This document shows positions 8,501 through 18,500 of a DNA stretch of 64,000 nt, one piece after another. Below the pieces are notes generated by a model. That model saw only the letters and a program-made list of their open reading frames with translations. It was not told the origin of the DNA and ran no database searches. Location of the stretch: the NCBI GenBank assembly GCA_937925685.1, contig CALAMI010000002.1, positions 124,001-188,000 on the forward strand, written 5' to 3'. Each line of letters starts with the position of its first letter. The first letter of the stretch is position 1. This DNA comes from Candidatus Binatia bacterium. Lineage in GTDB: Bacteria > Desulfobacterota > Binatia > HRBIN30. A program made the position numbers and the translations under genes.

Positions 8501-11500
8501 ACGCATCGCGGCGTTCCGTGGTAATGGCCCCTGGGCAATTCCCCGTGGTTGCGCAGGCATCCCACGTCGTGGTTGTCCAAGCCACGCTATGGTCCTGTTG
8601 TGTCCTGGCGCCATCGGGGAGCCTGGTAGAAATCACGCGCCCCAGCGCGTCGTACTGGTAACTGGTCCACCGGGCGAAGGTGTCAGGAGCGATGAAGTTT
8701 CCTCCTCGCCCACGTCCCACAAAGGGCGCTGCTTTGCGAGCCAGTGAGCCCATGGCGTTGTAAACACTTGTACTTTCCAGCACCAACGCGCGCCGGCCGT
8801 CCACGTAGCCTTCGCGCTGCGATTGGAGGGAGCGGCCGAGGGCGTCGTATAGCTCGTACCGCGCCAGGTAGCGCCGGTCGTCGACGAGTGATCTTGTCTC
8901 GATGACCGTGGGATATCCGGGAGCTCCCAGGACATGAGCGAACCGCCGGTACGGCTGCCCCTGTGGGGCATCGAGCGTCGGGACGCGATCGCCTGGGCGA
9001 TACTCTGCGCGCAGACGGCAAAAGGTGTCGTACTCCCAGCGGGCCGTCGGCGGATCGGCAACGTTGGGGTCGTGAATGGTCGATTCCAGCGTTTTCACTC
9101 CGCAAGCCGGATCGTACTCGATGTCAACTTCGAACCCGGCGGGGTCCCGCACACGGTTTGGATAGGTGTGCGTGACACTTTCGTAGGACGTTGTCGTTTG
9201 CCTTCCTAGGGTGTCGTGGACGCGCTCGACGTTTCCTTCGGTCGTGTAATCGATGCGGCTTACCGTGCACAGCCCGCCCCCAGGGCATGGAGCATACATC
9301 CATTCTAAACCTGCGGGGACAGGATGCACCCAAGTGTACTTTTCTGCCAAGTTTCCCGCTCGATCGTAAGCATACCACTCGCGCTGCAAGAGTTTTTGCT
9401 CGCCGTTCGGGTCGTCGATCGTCCAGTTTTGCTCCGCCCGGTCCACGAGATAACGCGCTGGCTCGTCCCATAGGTAATAAGAGGTCATGGTGTCGACCGT
9501 AGTGGTTCTCGACCCGTAACGCCGAGTTCTGGTTACGTTGCCATAACCATCCCATTCCAGGTTACGGGTGCCGGAAACGGCACGGATGACGAAATCAGTC
9601 GTGTCGTATCGCAGCGACTCCTCCAGGCGAACCCAGTACCGGTCGGAATCGCCGCGAAGTGCAGGGCAGGAAACCACCGGACAACTCGGGGGATGCGCTT
9701 GGCATCCGGGCTCGAGTTGCAGGCAGGTCCAGGTCGATGCGTCGTAGACGATGAGTTGATCGTCGGGCGTGAGCATCATCGTGGCCGCAACTTTCCCCTT
9801 GCGCACCGCGTCTTGGTGGAAAAAGTGAACTTGGCGATTGCCGTCCGCCCGCAGTTCGAACACGGTGCGAAACCCCCGGAACTCGCGCGCTTGGGGTTCG
9901 TAGAGGCCGTAAGCGTAGTAGAGCCTGGTGGTGAGCTCATGCTTACCCTGGGGAAGACAGGCTGCGGTCGTGCTTCCGCTGCACAAACCATCGGTGCGAG
10001 TGATTTCCGCCACGGTCCATTGGACCCACGGTAGGCGCGACACGCCATACTGGTTGGAGTTGTCCCACACGGTGGACGGCTCGTACTCGAGAAGAGTGAC
10101 ACTGCCGATGCCGTTTTCCGACTGGGTCATTAAATCTGGCCGCATCCCAGAGAAGTTGCGCGCGACCCCGCTCGCCGGTTGGTTTGCGCAGTGAACGCCG
10201 TCTTTGCTCGGACACCACGCTCCATTCCCGTTATGGAAGATGGCGATTTGCCCGGGGAAACTGAATTCCATGCTTGCTGCTGCGAAATCGACCATATTGT
10301 CGCCGTCGATGTCGAAGGTGTCACCGTAGGTGTACGCCACCGTTGCGCGCTCGAACCGTCGCTCCTCGATCCGGCGAATGCTCGACCGCTGTGCACGCCA
10401 AGCTAAAGGCTGCTCCGCGAAGCCAGCTCCCCGGTTGAACCACACTTTCCACGTACCGCTGTCCCCAGTGCTAGTGCTGCACGCCTCGATCACGTCGGGC
10501 AAGCCGTCGCCGTTGAGGTCGATGAGGTCGCGAACCACATTGCCCCGGCCGTTATCGAGGGCCATTTGTATGCCGTTCCAGCCACAGAGTGATCCTGGCA
10601 ACGACCACTCGAGGGGCCCAACAACGTCGTTGCCCGTGTTGATCATGACCAGCCATTTGCCGGTGTACGCAGAGCCAACGCGTGGGTCGCGGGTCAGCAC
10701 CTGGTCCGTGAGACCGTCGCCGTTCATGTCCGCAAGCCCCGCAATTTGGAGCCCATGACGCGTTGTGAAACGCAACACCTTCCACGGGGAATCGAACCGC
10801 ATGGGCGTGGGAGCGAAACGGCTTCCGTCATTGTGCCAAATGAGAATTTCTCTGCCCTGGATGGCGACAAAATCCGGACGGCCATCGCCGTTCATGTCTA
10901 TAAGATCGGCCTTGTCGGCCGTTCCGTCGTCGAACCCGAGAAGCGACTGCTGTGATTCGGTGAGGCGCAAATAGCCCGCAGGAGCGGGGAACTGCATCGG
11001 TGGATCAAAGCGCCACTCCGGATTGGTGGCGTCTGGGGGGCGCCCTCGATGCACGTCCCAAAAAGGCATGGAGGGACTCCACCCCCACGCGGTCACGTAA
11101 TCAGGAAAACCGTCTCCATCGATGTCGAGAACGTCGGCTTTAGCGTGCGCAACACTCTCGCCTAACGTAGTTGCCCGGATGCTCGGACATTCGCTGCCGA
11201 CCGGGGGCCCCCATTCGTCTTCCACCACGCCGCGGACCGACCACGGGGTGGGGCTAGGTGCAAAACCTCCAGGCCCCCCAAGGTAAACGTCCCACGCGGC
11301 TCGTTCGAGCCTGAGGTCTCTTCCCCAAACCATACAGCCCGTGTTGACGTTGACGAGATCGGCAAACCCGTCTCCGTTCAGGTCGAGAACATCCCGATAC
11401 GTCTGCCGTCGCGACCCCGCAGTTACGACGCGACGCAAAGCCTTAGGGTCGGATTCCAAATCACCGGGATAAGGAGCGCCCGTCCCCTGCCGAGGCGCAA

Positions 11501-12590
11501 TTGGAGTGCCGAAATCCGGCGCAGGGATTGTTTGGGCCATAATCCAAAAGCCAGCCAAGGCGGTGTTGAGGTTGCGGTAGGAAAACGTGGTGCTCGCAGG
11601 TCGTCCGTCTCTGCGGGATAAAGCAAGTCCTCGGCCGTCAAACAGCGTCACTGCAGAAAGAAAAGAGAGCCGGCCGTATCGAATCTGTGACGAGCCCGGC
11701 AGGTCGAATTCGTATTCGAGCGCATAGCTTCGTAGGGTGCGCCCGTTAAAGGCAATCTCCACGCGGTCCAGTAAGCGGTCAAGCTCTCGTGGGTAGCCAC
11801 CCGTGGCATCGATGATTCGATCTGCGCAGGGACGCCCCGAAAGCTCCCCTCCGGAACATCGGAATCCCTCTGTCCGCCATACAAATCGCACCGAAAAAGC
11901 CGGTGCCAAGTTGCTTTCTACATTGCCTGTGTATCGAATAAGCGTTGGGTAGCTGGTATCCTGCCGTACGTTGGTGTCGTAATCCACCGTGAGAAAATTG
12001 CCGTTGAGGTCCTGCACTCGCGTCAGGTACCAGCGAAATGTCTTGCAGTTGGGTAACGGCCGTTTTGGCTCTCTGCCCTCAGGCGTCGTTCCAAACTCGT
12101 AACGGCGACCACTGCGGTCCCAGACAACCCACGAATCTGATGCTTCGCGGTATTCGATGCGCAAAAACGACTCCTCAACTACCGGTAAGCACCGCCCAGC
12201 GGATAGACGGCACTCGACTTGCGCCTCGGGAAGTACCAGCAAAAACTCATCCTTTTCGTGGCCGCAGAGCACGGCGCCTTGCCGGGTCGAACGCTGCACA
12301 TGTCCGAGCGGCAAATCCCACCCATGACCGTAAGGGCTGGGCCCGCCGTGGCTCGAATAGAGTAACCGCAACTTTGGTTCGATTCCTCCGCGACCAGGTG
12401 GTACCACGATAGGAATTTCAGTCATGGCCGCGCCCACAAACATGTTGGCTTCCGGAGCTTTGGCTAGCCCGGTGAAAGGAGTGGAACCATCGCCTGTCTT
12501 CGCACCGTGAGCGCTTGCCGACTGGGCGAAGGCAGCGCCCCGAGAAAAAAGAGACAGAATCGCAAACACGAAAAGCATTCCTTTACCCAT
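5595..12590 (-). CDS. Secreted SpvB/RHS/YD-repeat protein with zinc-PLC-like C-terminal domain
   Basis: A 2331-residue exported polymorphic-toxin-like protein. The ATG at 12590 is chosen because AAGGGGGT precedes it and it begins a signal peptide (MGKGMLFVFAILSLFSRGAA, then FAQSA). In order: an SpvB-like region; FG-GAP/VCBS repeats with DLNGDGxxD calcium loops; a TcdB-like middle; a long series of YD repeats (YDALGRV, YDRAGN); two hydrophobic stretches near 1930-1985; the RHS core with YFHLNHLGSTNVVTD and GLQYAGFRFYDSDLGQFSS; then a variable tail. The tail has a glycine/alanine-rich hydrophobic stretch, then THDQIT (H2190), EDHF (2236-2239) and ASHYLQDRYAFGH (H2269, D2273, H2279). HxxxDxxxxxH with an upstream His and a later H/E (2300, 2306) is the zinc-ligand arrangement of phospholipase C/S1-P1 nuclease proteins. 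Encapsulation and release of the tail are inferred from RHS families. Confidence 0.9.
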   Translation of the reverse strand: MGKGMLFVFAILSLFSRGAAFAQSASAHGAKTGDGSTPFTGLAKAPEANMFVGAAMTEIPIVVPPGRGGIEPKLRLLYSSHGGPSPYGHGWDLPLGHVQRSTRQGAVLCGHEKDEFLLVLPEAQVECRLSAGRCLPVVEESFLRIEYREASDSWVVWDRSGRRYEFGTTPEGREPKRPLPNCKTFRWYLTRVQDLNGNFLTVDYDTNVRQDTSYPTLIRYTGNVESNLAPAFSVRFVWRTEGFRCSGGELSGRPCADRIIDATGGYPRELDRLLDRVEIAFNGRTLRSYALEYEFDLPGSSQIRYGRLSFLSAVTLFDGRGLALSRRDGRPASTTFSYRNLNTALAGFWIMAQTIPAPDFGTPIAPRQGTGAPYPGDLESDPKALRRVVTAGSRRQTYRDVLDLNGDGFADLVNVNTGCMVWGRDLRLERAAWDVYLGGPGGFAPSPTPWSVRGVVEDEWGPPVGSECPSIRATTLGESVAHAKADVLDIDGDGFPDYVTAWGWSPSMPFWDVHRGRPPDATNPEWRFDPPMQFPAPAGYLRLTESQQSLLGFDDGTADKADLIDMNGDGRPDFVAIQGREILIWHNDGSRFAPTPMRFDSPWKVLRFTTRHGLQIAGLADMNGDGLTDQVLTRDPRVGSAYTGKWLVMINTGNDVVGPLEWSLPGSLCGWNGIQMALDNGRGNVVRDLIDLNGDGLPDVIEACSTSTGDSGTWKVWFNRGAGFAEQPLAWRAQRSSIRRIEERRFERATVAYTYGDTFDIDGDNMVDFAAASMEFSFPGQIAIFHNGNGAWCPSKDGVHCANQPASGVARNFSGMRPDLMTQSENGIGSVTLLEYEPSTVWDNSNQYGVSRLPWVQWTVAEITRTDGLCSGSTTAACLPQGKHELTTRLYYAYGLYEPQAREFRGFRTVFELRADGNRQVHFFHQDAVRKGKVAATMMLTPDDQLIVYDASTWTCLQLEPGCQAHPPSCPVVSCPALRGDSDRYWVRLEESLRYDTTDFVIRAVSGTRNLEWDGYGNVTRTRRYGSRTTTVDTMTSYYLWDEPARYLVDRAEQNWTIDDPNGEQKLLQREWYAYDRAGNLAEKYTWVHPVPAGLEWMYAPCPGGGLCTVSRIDYTTEGNVERVHDTLGRQTTTSYESVTHTYPNRVRDPAGFEVDIEYDPACGVKTLESTIHDPNVADPPTARWEYDTFCRLRAEYRPGDRVPTLDAPQGQPYRRFAHVLGAPGYPTVIETRSLVDDRRYLARYELYDALGRSLQSQREGYVDGRRALVLESTSVYNAMGSLARKAAPFVGRGRGGNFIAPDTFARWTSYQYDALGRVISTRLPDGARTQQDHSVAWTTTTWDACATTGNCPGAITTERRDAYGRVIESRTISSDDGRFLQGFRNTYDGLGRLLTVTQADDQGQWNYATMVIHEYDTRGLLIRREDPNSGTWSYGYDANGKRVYENDPAPGRHISFCYDAKDRLVAKYYSPGDSYAWRCRENAPVTITYDAYPDAVDASGFQADPSGAFGRPTRIDEHGLDGSQVTSSLYYDRAGNLVATRVTMTLPGESTTSAAVRRTYDAAGNVTSLTYPDGEVVRQRYDRAGQLYAVFGNRVYARKITYDLFGRPRELRLGNGTKDIRTYAPASGAFRLQSSETMRGAEPYQRLLYRSYNANGLIAAIADQGATAGTPELDRSETFSYDGLGRLLSCTLPRSGATVSYQYDALGNLIRKEGSSFSYDAYRPHRATAIDTPNNRIGYDANGNRTQKPGYSFEYDADNRLVKVNNGAVEFHYDHTGMRIGERRSGGSWKRYYFGLVEAERGTITKFYFAGNLLVAAQRIANQQLAQAPRSAWPWVVSGRVDSHGRPVLEIALRDDAARVLAALLFATGILLWFAPGRGVRCWGSRVRPGIVLLLVGAWSLSTLPWPMFVSRAEAQTATPEFRYFHLNHLGSTNVVTDANGRVVVHIRYLPYGGVLGYFDASGRRIPTPECATSHGCREFTGYEREPFSGLQYAGFRFYDSDLGQFSSLDPAMPQGSPYAYAAWSPVNVTDAQGAFLDVIAYILIGVLLVAAINAASAAAQGLPLSKIGQAALTGAITGAVGIGLGIIAGSIALSSSLLAGNIKLSSIAQAVDGLAKVAARAAFSTVVSRSAEKIAQGAGLSDDAASVVGTLAGYGASIFFDQQIGGGWGREDTTPKPGFQLISNTATHDQITTNAAKDAGYPLHLAERITAANQEQDAVGQGFWKEFRRMLNNEDHFDLAAKRAESYHLDKLGRGANKIYHLGAASHYLQDRYAFGHMLVGTHLFSGPIGAPIRVLIHQTVGGEVTLHSASSARTLELFQKYCPGCTAT

Positions 12591-12715
12591 GGCAACCCCC
12601 TTTTGATGCGAAACCCTTCCGGGGCGCTGGCGTCTGTTGCCCCCCAAGGCTCCGTCAGCGCCCCATCCCCCAGGCGCTCACTGAATCAAACGAGAGAGTG
12701 AAGTTGCTGGTACTC

Positions 12716-13048
12716 TTAAGGCAGCGAGTCAGGAGGCGGTACAGGACGCGGGTCCCGCGGCACGCGGAAATCCGGCCGACCGCGTGGACCTACCCGATAG
12801 CGCGGTTCCACTTCACGCCTCTGGTTGTGTTTCTCTTGCCGAATGCGCATTTGTTCGGCGCGTTCTGCCAACCCACTACGAACTTGTTCGCGAGTTAATG
12901 GCGGGGGCTCGCGTAACGCTGCCGTGACAGCCGTTGGCGCGGCAGCACATAAAGCGCTCGTAACCCCGAAACCACAGAGAGCTGGGGCGGACCACTTCGC
13001 CAGCACGCGTGCGCGGTACAACATTTGACTCCACTTCGGCGGTCTCAT
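12716..13048 (-). CDS. Small secreted Pro/Arg-rich protein upstream of RHS gene
   Basis: A 110-residue protein I do not recognise. The ATG at 13048 is supported by AAGGAGGT eight bases upstream; the frame stays open further upstream but without signal. The amino end is basic then hydrophobic (residues 20-45, WSAPALCGFGVTSALCAAAP), a probable signal peptide or anchor. The rest is charged: LTREQVRSGLAERAEQMRIR predicts a helix, and the end is Arg/Pro-rich and likely disordered. It sits 125 bp before the RHS start on the same strand, and both genes share an almost identical ribosome-site context (AAGGxGGTTGCC). That suggests co-expression and perhaps a helper role, which is inference. Confidence 0.65.
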   Translation of the reverse strand: MRPPKWSQMLYRARVLAKWSAPALCGFGVTSALCAAAPTAVTAALREPPPLTREQVRSGLAERAEQMRIRQEKHNQRREVEPRYRVGPRGRPDFRVPRDPRPVPPPDSLP

Positions 13049-13838
13049 TTGGCAACCTCCTTGTAAGATGGATTGTGAGAGGCCACGTTCGCAAAGGCTG
13101 GGCCAACCGGTTGGTTGTCTCTGGACGTATGGCAGCGAGTGGAGTCGAGGGGTTGAAGCAGACTTCACTGAGTACACCCATGTTATCGTTTGCGTTGTGC
13201 GAAGCGCAAAAGATCTGCGGCAAGCCGCACGCAAGCCGAGACAGCGCCAGCCATTGCCTCTGTGGTTCGACTGAACCCGGGCGAGCCTTGTGTCCCGCCC
13301 AATTCATCACCGTAGGAGGCATGGCGCACCCGGCACTGCTTTGTCTCGGGCGCACTGCTTTGTGAGACGGCGTGCTCCACCGCAAGCTCGAGCGCAAGCG
13401 GAAGGCGCCCAAAGGGTTGCTACGTTGTGTGGAAGGGGAGGACGGCTCTTCTCGCCCACCTTTCTGCGAACGCCGGGCGCGAGCCTTAGAGGAATCGGAT
13501 TTGCCGTCGAGGGTGTTCTGTGGCTTGGGCTTTTCTCTTTTTTAACAACGTACTCGGGGCTCCAATGGGAGCGAACGTTGTTAGGGAAACCCTCAAGAAG
13601 GAGCTCGGTGGCCGGTCGTGCTGGGCAAGCGGGCCTCGAGTCACCGTAAGACGATCTATGTCCACAAGACGATCTGTGTCAACACGGGCCATGAGCGTTG
13701 CGAAATCGACGGCAGCGAACGAGCTCTCTCAGGGCGGCCGTTGGGGAAACGCGGCTTGGCTTTGCTGGCGCGGGGATTGCCGAAGCGGGCGCCTATGTTG
13801 TTGGTCTGCGCCGAGTGAGGCGAGGCAGAACAGGAGCC
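13049..13838. other. Divergent intergenic region, no convincing gene
   Basis: Separates the minus-strand RHS unit from the plus-strand kinase pair, so it should carry promoters in both directions. Several open frames of 60-120 codons occur on both strands, but none has a good ribosome site or recognisable composition. The one pattern noted is an 18-bp tandem repeat at 13648-13683. Confidence 0.5.
13648..13683. repeat. Imperfect tandem 18-bp direct repeat
   Basis: AAGACGATCTATGTCCAC (13648-13665) is followed at once by AAGACGATCTGTGTCAAC (13666-13683), identical at 16 of 18 positions. It lies about 155 bp upstream of the histidine kinase start. It could be a pair of regulator sites or a chance duplication. 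Confidence 0.4.
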
Positions 13839-15551
13839 ATGGGGATTGTTGGAGAAGCAAGCAAAGCAGATGCTGACGATAAGGCATGGCTAGCTGCTGT
13901 GTCGTCGTTGCGCACGGGTCTGACCGTCGGGGCGTGGGATGAAATAGATTGCGCGTACCAGACGCTGCAGCATCCGCCTAGCGCCGAGTGTGAGGCGCTT
14001 TGGTTGCGCCTGCACTCTCACCTCGGTCGGGCTCTTTCGCTTTTGCGGAGCCCGCACGCTGGCACCACTCGCCGTGGATTTTCTGCGGATGACGTTCGCA
14101 CGGCCGTGGTAAATTTGTTGTGGTTAGGGGAGTGCCTCACCGAAGAAGGCGACAGCCCTGTTTGGCTCCGCACTTGGGAAGACGAATGGCATTCCCGCCT
14201 TCCACATTCGCTTCGCAAGTACTTCGAGGTTGAAGAGGTCACGTTTCGTGCTTGGCTCGAGGGAACTCACGGTGGTGGCGCGCCGGAAACAGCGGTGACC
14301 TCGACTCCTGATTCCCATGAACCATCTTTGCCCAAGGCTGACGATGAGCTTTTGCAGGCCTTCCTGGCGGAGATGGACGAAGGGCTTCGGCATACGGAAG
14401 AGCTGCTTTTGCAGCTCGAGCGCTCGCCAAGCGACCCTGATCTGCTCCACGCACTGTTCCGGCAGTATCACACCCTCAAGGGGGCGGCTGGCGCTGTCGA
14501 ACTGCACGGAGCCGCCGAGCAGCTTCACCAGGGGGAGTCCTTGCTGCAAGCTTTACGCGACGGCGAGCTCGAGCTGCCCGCGGCTGCCGTCGTCGACTTC
14601 TTCCTGCGCCTCGGGGACTCGGTGCGGGCAATGATCGAAGAGGCGTGTGGACGCGAACCGACTGCGGCAAAAATGGATAACCTGGACGATGCGATTGCCG
14701 CTTTGTTGCAAGGCGAACACTCCGTACCGTCGGCTCCGGCGCGTCCGTCGTTGGCTCCGCAAAATGAGTTCGCGGACTCGATCGGTTGTACCACCGCGCA
14801 GAGGACCAGTGCTGGTCCGAACCCCTGTGTGCCGCACTTACAAGCCTTGCGGGAGAAAGCGCAGAGAGGACAGTTGGACCCCGAGCTGGTGGCCATCATC
14901 GAGGCGCTGGAGCAGCGAGCCGAGTTCTTTGCTTCAATGGCGGCCTCTCTCCAGGCCGAGGTGGAGGAGCTCCGCACCGTATCAGCCGCAGAAGTGTTTC
15001 GCCGCCTCGGTCGGCCCCTGCGCGATGCGGCGCGCAGCGAGGGTAAAGAAGTACGCCTGGAGACGCTGGGCGGCGAGCTGCGCATTCCCAAAGATTTTTT
15101 GGAGCCGTTAGCCGAAGTCTTGCTTCACTTAGTGCGCAATGCGGTGGCTCACGGGATCGAGCCGCCACAGGAACGGCAACGCAAGGGAAAAGATGCGGAG
15201 GGCTTAGTACGGGTGGCCTTGCAACGGGAGGATGCGGCTTTGCGGATTTCCGTGATCGACGATGGGCGTGGTATCGACTACGGAGCAATTCGCCAGAAAG
15301 CGATTGCCCTTGGTTGGCTCGCTGCCGATTCCCCGAGCGATGAACGCACCTTGCAATCATTTTTGTTCCGTCCGGGCTTTTCCACCCGCGCCAGTGCCGA
15401 CGTGTTGGCGGGACGGGGCGTCGGCATGGACGTGGTAGCGACCCAAGTCCAGAGGCTCGGTGGCCATGTGGTTCTCCACTCGCAGGCTGGTCGCGGGACG
15501 GCCGTGGAGATTCTGTTGCCGTTACCGGCTGCCGGAGGGTTGCGGCAGTGA
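13839..15551 (+). CDS. CheA-like histidine kinase with Hpt domain, no CheW or receiver domain
   Basis: A 570-residue cytoplasmic signalling protein. The ATG at 13839 follows AGGAG closely; the frame is open 47 codons further upstream. Residues 1-150 match nothing I recognise. Residues 165-270 form an Hpt four-helix domain with the phosphorylatable His211 in RQYHTLKGAAGAVEL, as in CheA P1. After a linker and a helical segment (345-400) comes an HATPase_c domain: N box HLVRNAVAHGIEPP, G1 box DDGRGIDY, G2 region GRGVGMDVVATQV and LHSQAGRGTAVEILLP. The P5/CheW-binding and receiver domains of chemotaxis CheA are absent, so coupling to receptors must differ. Its stop overlaps the next gene's GTG (GTGA), indicating translational coupling. 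Confidence 0.85.
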   Translation: MGIVGEASKADADDKAWLAAVSSLRTGLTVGAWDEIDCAYQTLQHPPSAECEALWLRLHSHLGRALSLLRSPHAGTTRRGFSADDVRTAVVNLLWLGECLTEEGDSPVWLRTWEDEWHSRLPHSLRKYFEVEEVTFRAWLEGTHGGGAPETAVTSTPDSHEPSLPKADDELLQAFLAEMDEGLRHTEELLLQLERSPSDPDLLHALFRQYHTLKGAAGAVELHGAAEQLHQGESLLQALRDGELELPAAAVVDFFLRLGDSVRAMIEEACGREPTAAKMDNLDDAIAALLQGEHSVPSAPARPSLAPQNEFADSIGCTTAQRTSAGPNPCVPHLQALREKAQRGQLDPELVAIIEALEQRAEFFASMAASLQAEVEELRTVSAAEVFRRLGRPLRDAARSEGKEVRLETLGGELRIPKDFLEPLAEVLLHLVRNAVAHGIEPPQERQRKGKDAEGLVRVALQREDAALRISVIDDGRGIDYGAIRQKAIALGWLAADSPSDERTLQSFLFRPGFSTRASADVLAGRGVGMDVVATQVQRLGGHVVLHSQAGRGTAVEILLPLPAAGGLRQ

Positions 15552-18500
15552 AATGGCGTGACACACTGCGCATGCCAGTGGGCGAGGCGGCGCGCGTGGG
15601 GGCAAAGCAAGTTGTGCGCTTGCTGCAAACGGACGTGCGCGAACTCTTTGGTGGTAAAACGCAAAGCACTGCGGTCAAGGACAGGGATGAAGCACCTGTG
15701 CAGGTCAAAACGGTAGCCATCCCGATTCCAAGAAGGGAAAGTTCTTTCGCCACCCAGGCCGCCGTTGCTCTCCGTCCACAACAAGAAACTTGCCCCGCAC
15801 GCGAAACCGAGACGAAATTGTGGTGGAACCCAGGGGAGGTCGCCTTTGAGCTTTACGAGGTCGACCGCCTCTTGGCCTCCAACGCGAACGCACGGGTTTA
15901 CTTGGCACGGCACCGTCAGTGGGCAATCCCCGTGGTGTTAAAAGCTCCAACGGAAGAGCTGGCCCGGGACCTTGCCCGGGTTCACGACTGGACCGAAGCG
16001 GCGTTGCGCTGGACACAATGCGGATTGCACCCCCACATTGCCTATTGTTTTACCACCCATCGTGCGGGGAACGTGCCGGTTTTCGTCATTGAACACGTTG
16101 ATGGTGGCTCCTTGCGCCAGTGGCTGGCGAGCAGAAGCCTGCCCACGTTACGTGTACAGTTGGACGTCGCCATCCAAGTATGCCACGCGCTCGAGTATGC
16201 CCACAGCCGTGCCCTGACCCACGGAGGGCTCAAACCAGAGAATATCTTGCTTACCTCGGCTGGGGTGGTGCGAGTGACCGACTTCGGTGTGGCCCGTCGG
16301 CGCGACGATCATGCCGAGCCTTACACCGCACCCGAACAGTGGGTCGATGGGGGTCCGAGCGACATTGCCAGCGACATTTTCGCCCTTGGCGTTTGCCTGT
16401 ACGAGCTGTTCTGCAATGGCCGACCCTACGAAGTCACCCGAGGTCCACGCCGGAACAGCGCCGAACCGGTTACCCCGAACGGTGAACCCCTGCCCGAAGC
16501 CTTGGCTCATACGCTGCGGGCGTGCGTCGACTGGGAGCCGTTGCGTCGCCCCCGCTCGGTGTCGGAAATTCGACTGCAGCTGACCCGCTTGCGGGAACAT
16601 CTTTTCCGTAGCGCGAGCCCCTTTGCCACCCTTCCCCCGAACACTTGGGATGCCGACGGATGGAACAATCAAGGCGTGGTGGCTTTAGCTCTCGGTCGTG
16701 TCGACGAGGCTGAAAGCGCCTTCGAATCAGCCCTAGCGGTGGAGCCTCGCCATTTAGAAGCGAACTTTAACTTGGGTGTACTGCGGTGGCGGGCTGGTAA
16801 GGGTTCGGATGAAACACTGGATGCGACGCTTCAAAATGCTCGTGTGCCGAGGAACGCCTCGTGGTTGGCCACTTATCTGCGCGCCTTGGTGGCGCTCGAA
16901 AGCGGAGACGGAGACAAAACTCTGGAGCTGTTGCGCCAACTCGCCGAGGGGGGCGAGCGAGTCGAGCAACTCGACGAACTCGTTCGTGTGGCCCGTCGTT
17001 GCCGCCCTGTACATTCGGTTGCTCGGGAACTTTTGGGACACAGCCAGGTGGTTGCCGCGGTGGCCATGAGCAGCGATGGGAAATGGGTGGTTTCCGGGGG
17101 TGACGATCACAACTTGATCTTGTGGGACGCGTTCGCCGGTACGGCGGTGCGCACCTTGGAAGGGCATGAAGGGCACGTAACTTCGATCGTCGTGACTCCC
17201 GATGGTCGCTACGCATTGTCCGGCAGCGAAGACGGTATCGTGAAACTTTGGGAGCTCCAAACAGGCCGCACGTTGAAAGCCGTACGGTTGCGGGGAAAGG
17301 TGTTCGCCCTCACGTTGTCGAGCGACGCTCGCTTCGCCGCAATCAGTAGTGCCGGGTCGGACAATTTCCTGGGAATCGACGGTACCACCGTCGACCTTTG
17401 GGACCTGGAAAAAGAACGTCCTTTGCGCCGCCTCGAAGGTCACACCAGCGCCGTGAAGGCCTTGGCCATGACTCCGGACGGCCGTCGCCTGGTTTCCGGA
17501 GCCGACGACCAAAAGGTCGTCTTGTGGGACCTCCTTCGCGGGGAACCACTGCGCACTTTGCTGGGGCACCAACACTTTGTTTCGAGCGTAGCCATCAGTG
17601 CCGACGGCCAGCAAGTTCTTTCGGGGAGTTGGGATCGTTCCCTGCGGCTCTGGGACGCGCGGACAGGCAAGTGCAAGGCCGTTCTCCACGGACACGACGG
17701 GATCGTGACCTCGGTGCGCCTGAGCGAGGATGGCACCGTGGCCGTCTCGGCTAGCTGGGATAACACCGTGCGCGTGTGGGACCTAGTGCGGCAGCGGTGC
17801 ATCCGCACCCTGCAAGGTCACCGCGGCATGGTCACCAGCGTGGCCCTGGCCCACGAAGCGCGTTGCATTGCTTCGGCAAGCTGGGATTCGACGGTTCGCC
17901 TTTGGGATTTGCCGCAACCTGGTCCGGAGGTGTGCACGCCTCGGCTCAGTTGGCGAGGGGATTATGCGGTACTACCGCCAACAGAACTTACCGTTGAAGA
18001 ACGGATCGAGGCGGCTTTCGAGGCATTGCGTGGGGGTGATCTGCGCACCAGCCTCGGCGAGTACAACGGCTTGATTGAGCACGGCTCGAGGAACGAGGCG
18101 GCCCTTGCCGAGCTCTTCCGCGCCTTGCGGCCCCATTGTCGAATCTCCTCGCTACGATCCGCCAGCGCTGAGGCCACCTGTTCGCTGCCGCTCCCGGCGT
18201 TTGCTGCTACCTTTGACGAGGACCGGGGACGTTGGCTGTTGGCCGGACGCGACGGCCAACTCCGTACCACCAGCTCGGTGGCGACCACAGACTTCGTCGC
18301 CCGCGCGCTTTCTCCTGCCCCTCTCCGTGCTGTGGTTTGCCTGCCGGATAGAGGCATCGTCGCGGTTGCCGGACTGGACCGCTCCATATACTGTGTGCGC
18401 GAGCCGCTGCCTGAAGAACCGGGAGTGCTCTCCGGCCACGAAAGTATTGTCACCCACCTGGCCGCACTTCCTGACGGGCAACTGCTTTCCGCTAGTTACG

